NCBI GenBank assembly: GCA_013153135.1
Contig: JAADFA010000105.1
Location: 1 to 7,298 of the forward strand
Reading direction: 5' to 3'
Length of the DNA: 7,298 nt
From: Chloroflexota bacterium
GTDB lineage: Bacteria > Chloroflexota > Anaerolineae > Anaerolineales > DRMV01
The notes below the pieces were generated by a model, which made no database searches, was not told the DNA's origin, and saw nothing but the letters and a program-made list of their open reading frames with translations. Every line of letters starts with the position of its first letter. The first letter of the stretch is position 1. The translations under genes and the position numbers were made by a program. Positions 1-6,515 of the stretch are shown here, one piece after another.

Positions 1-44
1 CCGCGGCGGGGCGCACGCGACTCGGCTTTGGCCCATATCGCGGC

Positions 45-87
45 CCGCGGGCGGCGAAACCCACCGCGGGCGGCTGAACCCGCCCGC
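45..87. repeat. imperfect 19-bp tandem repeat with hairpin
   Basis: Two adjacent 19-base units (45-63 and 64-82) both begin CCGCGGGCGGC and agree at 16 of 19 positions. The second unit runs into a perfect 8-bp inverted repeat, GCGGGCGG at 66-73 and CCGCCCGC at 80-87, with a 6-base loop. Its role is unknown. It could be a transcript-end hairpin or a small intergenic repeat. Confidence 0.5.
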
Positions 88-219
88 TATCCTCGCTACC
101 ACATGCTGGGCGTTGGACTAAGCTGTGCGCGCCACTTTATATAGCCGCAGGCTGCAGCGGCGGCTGCGGCACGCGAGCGCGGCCATGGCCCCATGCCCCC
201 TTCGCCTCCTCTCATCACT

Positions 220-248
220 TGACGTTTCTACAACCTTTGCGTGCACCC
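220..248 (+). repeat. intergenic repeat copy A (inverted partner near 6276)
   Basis: The 16 bases CTACAACCTTTGCGTG at 228-243 occur exactly, in opposite orientation, at 6276-6291. Similarity extends outward: both copies have a GAC-TT segment just before the 16-mer. CACCC follows directly here, and after an extra GT-G in the other copy. A CTAGAGG also follows both. Two related copies in non-coding DNA suggest a dispersed intergenic repeat family rather than chance. Confidence 0.5.
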
Positions 249-271
249 ATCTTGGCGAGGCTAGAGGCGGG

Positions 272-1309
272 CTAACGTGTGGCTGCTTCCATTAGCATCT
301 CGTGGATAGCGGACATGTTGGGCAGGAGCACTTGCGCACCGCCTGGCGTGACCCAGGGATAGACGTGGGCTGCCGTGAAGGTATACTTCTTGACCTTCCG
401 AGGGTCAAAGCGTCGGAATTTCACCAGCAAGCCTGGCAAGTCTCCCGGTCGGATGTTGGTGTCGACCCATTGACGGTAGAGGTTGTAAAGTTCAGGGGCA
501 CGGCGCAAACCATCCATGCTCATAATTGCGTCCAATATCGCGAGCAAGACGGCCTGTTGACGTCGGTTGCGGTCAAGGTCGTTGGAATATGTGCGCCCGC
601 GCGCGTACCAAAGGGCTTCGTCTGCATTCATGTGTACCGTCCCCGGTCCGACGCATTTAAACCCACGGCCGTAATAATTATCGCAAAATCGCGTCGGCAC
701 GTAAACGTCGATGCCTCCCAGGGTTTCGATGATGGCCTTGAAGCCATGGTGGCCAACCAAGATGTAGTACTTGGGCCGTACTTGGAAATGAATCGCCATG
801 GTTTCGGCCAAAGTATCAAATCCCCCGTAGAACATGGCGGTGTTGATGCGGTTATAGCCCACCCCTGGGATTTGCAGCCACAGGTCACGGGGAAAAGAGA
901 TTAGGCTGGTCGCGCCGGTTTCGGGGTTGTAGGAGGCTAGAATGATGGTGTCTGTCCGAAAGCCAACTTCCCAGGGGCGTTGATCAGAGCCCAGGAGCAA
1001 GATATTAACCCGTCGCTCGAAGGCCTCGGCTAAGTTCTTGGGTGGTGGGAGAGTCGGCGTAGGGCTTGGCGTCGGTGTGGACGACGGGGTCCACGTAGGG
1101 AGCCACGCGGCTGTAGGTGGTAGGGGCAAGAAGGGCGTTACCGTGGCGGCGGGGTTGGGCGTCGCGTAGGGGGGCGGCGCGGCCAAGGCGCGCGGTAACG
1201 GCGCGGGAGCCGCGTGGCACCCGGCCATCTCAACGCCCAAGGCCAACAACACGAGCACAAGCCCCCAGCGAAACCAAACAATAACGCGCACACGCATCCC
1301 CTGTTGCAT
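272..1309 (-). CDS. LCP (LytR-CpsA-Psr) family cell-envelope glycopolymer transferase, probable lipoprotein
   Basis: LCP proteins act outside the membrane and move glycopolymers from lipid carriers onto peptidoglycan or related envelope acceptors. The 345-residue product begins with a basic start and hydrophobic segment (about 6-26), ending in a lipobox-like EMAGC with Cys31. A Pro/Thr-rich linker follows (about 32-91) and then the LCP core. Core motifs are NILLLGSD (102-109), FRTDTIIL (117-124), SFPRDLW (138-144) and the signature YARGR...DLDRNRRQQ (235-252); these supply the conserved Arg and Asp residues of the family. Cys209 and Cys219 could form a disulfide. The start at 1309 is chosen because AGGAG (1317-1321) lies 7 bases upstream; the in-frame ATG at 1324 has no ribosome site. 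Lipid anchoring versus a plain signal anchor is uncertain, because Met at lipobox position -3 is not ideal. The polymer transferred cannot be told. The gene lies 204 bases after the kinase-like gene and probably has its own promoter. Confidence 0.9.
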   Translation of the reverse strand: MQQGMRVRVIVWFRWGLVLVLLALGVEMAGCHAAPAPLPRALAAPPPYATPNPAATVTPFLPLPPTAAWLPTWTPSSTPTPSPTPTLPPPKNLAEAFERRVNILLLGSDQRPWEVGFRTDTIILASYNPETGATSLISFPRDLWLQIPGVGYNRINTAMFYGGFDTLAETMAIHFQVRPKYYILVGHHGFKAIIETLGGIDVYVPTRFCDNYYGRGFKCVGPGTVHMNADEALWYARGRTYSNDLDRNRRQQAVLLAILDAIMSMDGLRRAPELYNLYRQWVDTNIRPGDLPGLLVKFRRFDPRKVKKYTFTAAHVYPWVTPGGAQVLLPNMSAIHEMLMEAATR

Positions 1310-1513
1310 TGCTCTTCTCCTCATCTAATTTAGCCCACACTCCCGTCCCTCATGCATAACGTTTGGGATACCCTCGCTTAGGACGCGGTCAACCGGCGCG
1401 CGTGAACGACCGCGCGGGTTATGGGCGGATTAGCCCTCGTTCATTCGAGCCAGTGCCCACGTCATGGCTGTGCATGCACGCGCCTCGCGGCCTTGAGCAG
1501 CCGGGAACCTGGG
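1310..1513. other. intergenic region between LCP and kinase-like genes
   Basis: This 204-base gap holds the candidate LCP promoter. It also holds an imperfect hairpin (1391-1400 with 1411-1420, one G-G mismatch, 10-base loop), a 10-bp perfect palindrome GTGCATGCAC (1470-1479) and a short inverted repeat CTCG-6-CGAG (1437-1450). None is followed by a T-tract on the minus strand, so I cannot name a clear terminator for the kinase-like gene. The palindrome could be a regulator site, but nothing further supports that. Confidence 0.45.
1365..1392 (-). promoter_or_regulatory. candidate promoter of the LCP gene
   Basis: On the minus strand TTGACC (1387-1392) is followed after 16 bases by TATCCC (1365-1370). 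The -35 fits well and the -10 poorly. It would place the transcript start near 1358, leaving a leader of about 50 bases. The call is tentative. Confidence 0.3.
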
Positions 1514-3025
1514 CTACGCTCGCGTGGCAGAGCCTGAAGGCGCCTCGCGCGTTGGGATGAGCAGAACTACCCGCGTCCCTTGCCCACCCTCGTTCGCGAG
1601 CCACAAGGTCCCGCGACAATCTTCCAGGAGGTCTTTGGCCACCCGGAGTCCCATACCGCCGACGCAGCCTTTGGGTTCGGGGTGAAAGGGCCGATCAGGA
1701 GGCCGCCACGCGTGCAAAACGGTTACAAGATCTTCTTCGTCTAACGGCGGGCCTGCGTCGCGCACTTCGACTAAAATGGCTGAGCCTTCATCGTTTTCCA
1801 ACTTGACCCAGTGGGCTTCAAGGGTAATCTCTTCCTGTTCTGGTGTGACCCAATAGGCACGACCGGCGACCAGGGCTAAGGCGTAAAGTGCGGCTTTTTC
1901 GGGCACCATTTGGTTTAGCACAGGTTCGGGCAGCGCGAGGGCCATGGAAATTTCTTTGCTCAAGCCCCAATGACGTACGTGGTTGAGCACTGTGTTCCAC
2001 ACGACACGAAACGCGGCCCACTCGGTGTGATTATCTGGATGATGGCGGCGCTGGTGCAGGTATTGCAGCGCTTCGCTCAAGTCACGGTACCAATCCGTCA
2101 CCGCGTGCAAAAAGAAATAGGCCCGCTGCCGGGACCATCCTAAATGTGGCCAGACTTGGTCTTGGCTGAATAAGCGCAAGTTCTGTTCTAAAGATAAAAC
2201 CAAATCTGTAATGCTACGCCAAAAGACCGGGTCAGGTTGACGCGTGGCCAGAGGCGTACGTTTTTGTAGCGCGAGCAAAGTTTGGCGTTCGGCCTCGAGC
2301 TGTTCCTGTTTTTCGAGCAAGAGATGCACGCGTCCCCGCAACATGGCGATTTCTTCGGCCAGTTGCTCGTCCACGCCTTGCAATGCGGGCCATACGGTGA
2401 GCAGGGGGTATAAGGCCCATTCCGCGAGCAAAGTCGCGATGCGCTGATCGGGCCCCAAGAAGAGATCGACCAAGAAGCCTGTCCCGAACCCAATGGATAG
2501 AGCCGAGCGCCAGTTCCATCCCGGATGCCAGCGGTGGAGCAAATTCCATAAGAAGAAGCCCCCGGCTGCGGCCAGCCCGAGCACGCCCCAGCCCCGCAAC
2601 ACGATTTCAAGGCTTGCGGGGCCGCGACCCGCCAGCAGCATGGAAACCGCGCTCCACACGATGAACCCCACGAGCACGATACCCCGGTAGCCTTCCAACA
2701 GATTATCAATGATCAAGGGACGGCGGTAGGGGAGCCAAAGCTGGAGGTACGCGAAGGCCCCGATCCCCTGGGCCGCGCGCCAAACCCAACTCTTTTCCCA
2801 CGCGGCTGTGTTCAAGCCATAGAGCGCGACGCCTAACACGGCCGCCCGGGCTAAGAGCAGCACTAGTGCAAACTTGAGGTATTGTTTGCGTGCTCGGGTA
2901 GTGACTTCACTGGCTTGAAACTGGGCCAGCCAACCTAAGCTAAAGAGCCAAAAGGCCAACGCCGCGAACCAGAACCCCGCGGGCGAGAGCAGCCAAGGCG
3001 CGATGGTTTTCCACCATGTGAGCAT
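1514..3025 (-). CDS. seven-pass membrane protein with degenerate histidine-kinase-type ATPase domain
   Basis: The 503-residue product resembles a membrane sensor kinase. Seven hydrophobic segments are visible at about 14-34, 50-71, 81-98, 113-132, 139-163, 173-190 and 196-216. A charged heptad-like coiled coil follows (about 217-256), then a helical region and a C-terminal HATPase_c-like domain. The nucleotide-site G boxes are recognisable as VRDAGPPL (421-428) and GGMGLRVAKDLLED (456-469), followed by GGQGTRVVLLIP near the end. I cannot find a phospho-acceptor histidine in a normal H-box context. The place of the N box (about 376-392) lacks the usual asparagine and reads ALYALALVAGRA. It may therefore be a pseudokinase or a divergent ATP-binding signalling protein. 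The start at 3025 is set by GAGGA at 3033-3037, 7 bases upstream; starting at 3142 would overlap gyrB. It begins 31 bases after the gyrB stop and is probably co-transcribed with it. No response regulator gene is visible. Confidence 0.75.
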   Translation of the reverse strand: MLTWWKTIAPWLLSPAGFWFAALAFWLFSLGWLAQFQASEVTTRARKQYLKFALVLLLARAAVLGVALYGLNTAAWEKSWVWRAAQGIGAFAYLQLWLPYRRPLIIDNLLEGYRGIVLVGFIVWSAVSMLLAGRGPASLEIVLRGWGVLGLAAAGGFFLWNLLHRWHPGWNWRSALSIGFGTGFLVDLFLGPDQRIATLLAEWALYPLLTVWPALQGVDEQLAEEIAMLRGRVHLLLEKQEQLEAERQTLLALQKRTPLATRQPDPVFWRSITDLVLSLEQNLRLFSQDQVWPHLGWSRQRAYFFLHAVTDWYRDLSEALQYLHQRRHHPDNHTEWAAFRVVWNTVLNHVRHWGLSKEISMALALPEPVLNQMVPEKAALYALALVAGRAYWVTPEQEEITLEAHWVKLENDEGSAILVEVRDAGPPLDEEDLVTVLHAWRPPDRPFHPEPKGCVGGMGLRVAKDLLEDCRGTLWLANEGGQGTRVVLLIPTREAPSGSATRA

Positions 3026-3056
3026 AGGCATTTCCTCGCGTGGGGGCCTGGGCAGT

Positions 3057-6000
3057 TTAGACGTCCAGGTTGCGCACTTCGCGCGCGTGGCGTTGGATGA
3101 AGCTGCGCCGCGGCGCAACCGCAGGCCCCATGAGCATATCAAACGTGCGGTCCGCCTCGGCCGCGTCCTCCACCGTCACTTGCAGCAAGGTGCGCCGCTC
3201 TGGGTCCATGGTGGTCTCCCAGAGCTGTTGCGGGTTCATTTCGCCCAGGCCCTTGTAACGTTGAATGCGTACCTGGTCGGGCGAGGCCTTGAGCCGCTGG
3301 AGGATCTGGTCCTTTTCCTCGTCACTGTAAGCGTAGTACACCTTCTTCTTGTACTCAATGCGATACAGGGGAGGTTGGGCGATATATAAGTGTCCTTGTT
3401 CAATCAAAGGTTGCATATAGCGATAAAAGAAGGTCAGGAGCAGCGTACGGATATGGCTGCCGTCAACGTCCGCATCCGTATTGTGCACCATGATGCCGCC
3501 CGCGCCACACACGAAGTTGCCGCCAGGTTCCACAGTAAAGTCATAGACCCAGCCGTCCGTCGCGGGCACTTGGTGCACGGACTTCACCGGCACAGCGACC
3601 AGGTCGTCGCTGATGGGAACAAACCCACGGTTGATACCCCCGCGGCCGCGGCCCATAATGCGGCGCAGGAGCTGGGCCGCGCGCGGATGTTGCATCCACA
3701 CTCGTTGCAAGCGCCGCAGGTCATCCTTGGCCGCGATGCCGATGAGATGGCTCATGCGACCGCTGGAGGTGCGCCGCCGCGTGAGGGACGCGAGCACACC
3801 GTGCATCTGCAGCAAGTACAACAGTTTGACCGCGATGGGCTCTGACATGGTGCTCACGTGGAGCCCGGTCACGGCCATCGTGCCATCGCCCAAAAAGTAG
3901 CCGCGCAGGAACGCGAGCTGTAGGTCTGGCGAGGCGTTGAAAACGCTATCGGGAATGTCGCCGCTGAGGGGCCGTTCGGGGTCAAGGGCCAAGCTTTGCA
4001 CCAGCGCCTCGCGCAAGCCCGGCCGTTCGAGGCGCCACACACGCGTGGTCCCACGCACCGTTTCTTCCAAGGGCTCTAGGTCTAGAGCTTTGTGAATCGC
4101 GTCCCGCAGGCGCTGGAGTACGCGCGCGTCCTGGCGGCGCAGGGTGAGCCGAACGCCGTTTTCGGTCCATTCGCCATCCGCAACCAAAAAGCCCAACACA
4201 AAGAACAAGGCTTCGTTCCAGGGCAAGGGTGATGCCGCGGGTTGGGTAGCTAGGGCCCAGGGTCCCAATTGCCGCGGGACAATGAGCAAGTCCCCGGGCT
4301 TGATCTCATCCCCTCGTTTGATCTGGAACACGCCCCGATGCCACACAAACACGCTGTGACTGGCTGTCACCCGCACCCAGCGACCGTACGCGGTGCGCAG
4401 CTCATACAAAGGTTCGTCCAGCGTGTGCCGGATCACCCGGCGTAAGGGCAGGAACGCGGAGCGTTTGGCTTCGGTGTCGATGGCCAGCACCTCATAGCGC
4501 TGGATGTCGGCGTCCTCGCCTTGCGCGAGCAGGTTTTCGATAAATGGTCCGATTTGGACCGCGCGTACCCACCCTGTGGGCCGCTCACGAATCAACGTCC
4601 ATTCGGCCGCATCTACGCTCATGATGATTACCCGTCCGTAGCGCAGGTTGTCCAGGTTGAACTGATCGCCAATGCCTGTGCCCAGCGCGGCGATGAGGGC
4701 CTTGATCTCGTTGTTGGAAAGGATTTTGTCCAGTCGTGCGCGCTCGGTGTTGAGGATTTTGCCGCGCAGGGGCAAAACGGCCTGGAAGTGCCGATCGCGG
4801 CCCTGCTTGGCCGAGCCTCCGGCCGAGATGCCCTCGACGATATATAGCTCGGTCTTGGCAGGGTCGCGCTCCGAACAGTCGGCCAGCTTGCCCGGCAGGG
4901 TCATGCTTTCCAGGGCCGACTTGCGGATGACCAGATCGCGCGCCTTGCGCGCGGCGGCACGCGCGCGGGCGGCCGTCAAGCATTTTTGGATGATCGCGCG
5001 AGCGGCCGAGGGGTTTTCTTCCAAAAAGGTGCTCAAGGCCTCCGCGGTGACCTGCTGCACATAGGTTTGCACCTCGGGATTCATGAGTTTGACTTTGGTC
5101 TGGCTCTCGAATTGGGGATCGGGGTGCTTGATGCTGACCACCGCGGTCAAGCCTTCGCGCGTATCCTCGCCGCTGAAGTTGGGGTCCGAGTCTTTGAGGA
5201 AACCGTGTTTGCGTGCGTATTCGTTGAGGGTGCGGGTGATGGCTGTACGCAGGCCGGTGAGGTGCGTGCCACCGTCTACGGTGTGGATGGTGTTGGCAAA
5301 GGCGTATACGGATTCGGTGTACGCATCGGTGTACTGGATGGCCACTTCCACCGTTACCCCGTCGATGGTGCGTTCCGCATAAATCACGGGGTGCAACGGC
5401 TTGCGGTGGCGGTTGAGGTAACGTACAAAGGAAACAATACCGCCCTCGAAGTAAAAGTTGACTTCGCGGCCCACGCGCTCATCGACGAATTGGATCCACA
5501 CGCCTCGGGTGACGAAGGCCATCTCGCGGAAGCGTTGCGCGAGCACGTCAAATTTGTAATCAATATCGCCAAAAATTTCGCGGTCGAATTTGAAAGTCGT
5601 GCGCGTGCCCGTATCATTGGGGTCCGTGGTTCCGATAACCTCCACTGGGGTAACGGGGCGGCCTCGTTCGTAGCGTTGCCGATAGATTTTGCCGCCCCGT
5701 TTGACCACGACCTCGCACCATTCGGAGAGCGCGTTAACCGCGGATACGCCCACGCCGTGCAACCCGCCGGATACTTTATAGCCGCCACCGCCGAATTTCG
5801 CGCCCGCGTGCAGGGTGGTCATGACCACTTCCAGCGCGGGCCGACCCGTTTGCGGATGGATATCCACGGGGATGCCCCGGCCGTTGTCTTCGACCGTGAC
5901 GCTGCTGTCGGGGTGGATGGTGATGTTGATCCGGTCGCACGCGCCGGCCAGGGCTTCGTCGATGGAGTTGTCAACCACTTCGTAGACCAGGTGGTGCAGA

Positions 6001-6116
6001 GCGCGGATATCCGTGCCGCCCACGTACATGCCGGGGCGACGGCGCACGGCTTCGAGGCCCTCGAGCACTTGAATGGCCGATGCGTCGTACCGCAGATCGC
6101 CCGTTTGCTCGCTCAC
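3057..6116 (-). CDS. gyrB: DNA gyrase subunit B precursor containing an in-frame intein
   Basis: GyrB supplies the ATPase of DNA gyrase and, with GyrA, introduces negative supercoils and resolves replication stress. The precursor is 1019 residues; without the 380-residue intein it is 639, normal for short-form GyrB. The GHKL ATPase domain carries EVVDNSIDEA (Glu46, Asn50), DNGRGIP (Asp77) and GGLHGVGVSAVNALS. QTKVKL holds the lysine (Lys341) that contacts ATP, and Arg140 matches E. coli Arg136, a coumarin-resistance site. The Toprim domain has the catalytic Glu429 in VEGISAGGSAKQG and, after the intein, TDADVDGSHIRTLLLTF (Asp881, Asp883, Asp885 in the precursor; 501, 503, 505 once spliced). 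It ends with RYKGLGEMNP and a terminal NLDV. The start is GTG at 6116, with AAGGAGG (6121-6127) four bases upstream. Ile replaces the usual Asp in EGDSAGG. The kinase-like gene follows after 31 bases. Confidence 0.97.
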   Translation of the reverse strand: MSEQTGDLRYDASAIQVLEGLEAVRRRPGMYVGGTDIRALHHLVYEVVDNSIDEALAGACDRINITIHPDSSVTVEDNGRGIPVDIHPQTGRPALEVVMTTLHAGAKFGGGGYKVSGGLHGVGVSAVNALSEWCEVVVKRGGKIYRQRYERGRPVTPVEVIGTTDPNDTGTRTTFKFDREIFGDIDYKFDVLAQRFREMAFVTRGVWIQFVDERVGREVNFYFEGGIVSFVRYLNRHRKPLHPVIYAERTIDGVTVEVAIQYTDAYTESVYAFANTIHTVDGGTHLTGLRTAITRTLNEYARKHGFLKDSDPNFSGEDTREGLTAVVSIKHPDPQFESQTKVKLMNPEVQTYVQQVTAEALSTFLEENPSAARAIIQKCLTAARARAAARKARDLVIRKSALESMTLPGKLADCSERDPAKTELYIVEGISAGGSAKQGRDRHFQAVLPLRGKILNTERARLDKILSNNEIKALIAALGTGIGDQFNLDNLRYGRVIIMSVDAAEWTLIRERPTGWVRAVQIGPFIENLLAQGEDADIQRYEVLAIDTEAKRSAFLPLRRVIRHTLDEPLYELRTAYGRWVRVTASHSVFVWHRGVFQIKRGDEIKPGDLLIVPRQLGPWALATQPAASPLPWNEALFFVLGFLVADGEWTENGVRLTLRRQDARVLQRLRDAIHKALDLEPLEETVRGTTRVWRLERPGLREALVQSLALDPERPLSGDIPDSVFNASPDLQLAFLRGYFLGDGTMAVTGLHVSTMSEPIAVKLLYLLQMHGVLASLTRRRTSSGRMSHLIGIAAKDDLRRLQRVWMQHPRAAQLLRRIMGRGRGGINRGFVPISDDLVAVPVKSVHQVPATDGWVYDFTVEPGGNFVCGAGGIMVHNTDADVDGSHIRTLLLTFFYRYMQPLIEQGHLYIAQPPLYRIEYKKKVYYAYSDEEKDQILQRLKASPDQVRIQRYKGLGEMNPQQLWETTMDPERRTLLQVTVEDAAEADRTFDMLMGPAVAPRRSFIQRHAREVRNLDV
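3480..4619 (-). mobile_element. GyrB intein with two-motif LAGLIDADG homing endonuclease
   Basis: A 380-residue protein-splicing element sits between Met499 and the Thr of TDADVDG. Removing it restores the standard GyrB sequence RVIIM-TDADVDGSHI. It begins with Ser1 (SVDAAEW...), a start type used by many archaeal-style inteins in place of Cys-x-x-GDT. Block B is VRVTASHSVF with Thr85 and His88. The endonuclease domain has FVLGFLVADGEW (Asp148) and FLRGYFLGDGTM (Asp245), so both LAGLIDADG aspartates are present. A block H-like LLYLLQMHGVLASL lies at 266-279. The end is VYDFTVEPGGNFVCG then GGIMVHN, giving the penultimate His379 and final Asn380, with Thr as the +1 residue. From these residues I infer active splicing and possible homing activity. 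Its GC (about 62-72% in hand-counted lines) is like that of the host gene, so composition does not mark it as recent. Confidence 0.95.
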
Positions 6117-6158
6117 GAAACCTCCTTCCCTGGGAAATGGTTGGGCCCCATCCAACAG

Positions 6159-6184
6159 AAACCCCGCGTGGGCAGGCGGGGTTT
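6159..6184 (-). promoter_or_regulatory. hairpin in gyrB leader, terminator-like
   Basis: AAACCCCGC (6159-6167) and GCGGGGTTT (6176-6184) form a perfect 9-bp stem with an 8-base loop. Read on the minus strand the stem is followed by CTGTTGG, so it resembles a weak intrinsic terminator, 42 bases before the gyrB GTG. With the candidate promoter at 6223 it would lie inside the leader and could attenuate gyrB. It could instead end readthrough from the upstream gene. If transcription starts at the TATACT at 6191-6196, the hairpin would form the 5' end of the mRNA. Confidence 0.55.
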
Positions 6185-6222
6185 GGGGGCAGTATACAGT
6201 AAAAGAGGATGCAGGTTGCTTT

Positions 6223-6231
6223 ATTTTACCA
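6223..6231 (-). promoter_or_regulatory. candidate extended -10 promoter of gyrB
   Basis: The minus strand reads TGGTAAAAT, a TGn extension plus a 5/6 match to TATAAT, with no good -35 box at 17 bases. It would start transcription near 6216 and leave a leader of about 100 bases. The unknown gene upstream has the same TGG extension before its -10. A rival -10, TATACT, is at 6191-6196, and another TATACT is at 6384-6389. Confidence 0.4.
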
Positions 6232-6269
6232 TAACCCTCTCTACTTCGCGCGTAGCGCGTTCCTCTAGG

Positions 6270-6291
6270 GTGCACCACGCAAAGGTTGTAG
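6270..6291 (-). repeat. intergenic repeat copy B (inverted partner near 228)
   Basis: On the minus strand 6291-6276 reads CTACAACCTTTGCGTG, identical to 228-243 on the plus strand, then GT, then GCACCC. It lies about 45 bases upstream of the candidate gyrB promoter. A short inverted repeat CGCGC-GTA-GCGCG lies beside it at about 6248-6260. Confidence 0.5.
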
Positions 6292-6361
6292 CAATGTCGT
6301 AGTTGCGCGGCTAGACGAAAGGAGCAGTCGCGGTTGAGCTAGGCCCAACGCGCCTTGAGTC

Positions 6362-6378
6362 GCAGGCTGGAAGCCCGC
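6362..6378 (-). repeat. REP-like short hairpin
   Basis: The minus strand reads GCGGGCTTCCAGCCTGC: a 7-bp stem (one G-U pair as RNA) closed by a three-base loop. Compact hairpins of this GGCTTCCAGCC type recur between genes in several bacterial phyla as REP-like elements. A single copy here cannot prove that it belongs to such a family. Confidence 0.4.
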
Positions 6379-6430
6379 GGCCGAGTATAAAATTGTACAC
6401 GAATTATCCAGCTTAATATAGGAGCATATT

Positions 6431-6504
6431 GCGGCAAATTTGTAGCAAGCAGGTTCTGCCGCCCGCGGGATGGGATTCAACTTCAGCAAAATTTGCCTGA
6501 ATCC
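6431..6504 (-). terminator. nested inverted repeats after the unknown gene, possible transcript end
   Basis: Several pairings compete here. GGATTCA (6473-6479) pairs with TGAATCC (6498-6504). Inside that, TTCAGCAAA (6483-6491 area) pairs with TTTGCCTGAA, with one bulged base. GGCAAATTT (6433-6441) pairs with AAATTTGCC (6489-6497). GCGGCA (6431-6436) pairs with TGCCGC (6457-6462). The first structure begins about 11 bases after the stop codon of the unknown gene, a terminator-like place, but no T-tract follows on the minus strand. The structures share bases, so not all can form at once. Confidence 0.4.
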
Positions 6505-6515
6505 TGCAATCTCCC

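Larger units (their letters stand above)
1..271. other. left-end stretch without a convincing gene
   Basis: This stretch lies downstream of the LCP gene. I see no convincing coding region, tRNA or classical terminator with a T-tract. It holds a GC-rich tandem repeat with a hairpin (45-87), a second inverted repeat in which GCCGCAG at 144-150 pairs with CTGCGGC at 164-170, and near 228-248 a sequence that recurs in inverted orientation upstream of gyrB. Either hairpin could help end LCP transcription, but both are over 100 bases past its stop codon and neither is followed by T residues. Confidence 0.6.
6232..6515. other. intergenic region between unknown gene and gyrB
   Basis: I see no gene or tRNA here. 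It contains repeat copy B, the REP-like hairpin, an AT-rich patch (about 6384-6430) with possible -10 boxes on both strands, and a cluster of inverted repeats just after the unknown gene. It therefore probably holds both the end of that gene's transcript and upstream signals for gyrB. Confidence 0.6.

Noticed and set aside
96..194. 33-codon open frame on the minus strand with a purine-rich stretch upstream
   Set aside because: The product is an alanine run of low complexity that coincides with a GC-rich inverted repeat. There is no other support.
302..904. 200-codon open frame on the plus strand
   Set aside because: It lies fully opposite the LCP gene, whose family motifs are clear. The antisense product has no recognisable features.
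3026..3142. Longer start of the kinase-like gene overlapping gyrB
   Set aside because: The added 39 residues are an arginine-rich shadow of the gyrB end. The ATG at 3025 has a ribosome site at good spacing.
3480..4619. The gyrB insert as a pseudogene-causing insertion or a split gene
   Set aside because: The frame is open throughout, splicing motifs are complete at both ends, and removal restores an exact GyrB consensus.
6117..6278. Longer gyrB start at the ATG at 6278
   Set aside because: It would add 54 residues unlike any GyrB and run through the leader hairpin. The GTG at 6116 has an AAGGAGG site and gives the normal N-terminus.
4986..6302. Long open frame (438 codons) on the plus strand opposite gyrB
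   Set aside because: It is an antisense shadow of the well-conserved gyrB frame. Its translation shows no recognisable domain, and GC-rich codon use in gyrB explains the lack of stops.
6465..6515. Possible tRNA T-arm (GTTGAATCCC on the minus strand)
   Set aside because: No matching acceptor, D-arm or anticodon arm can be built around it. The bases are better explained by the inverted repeat.
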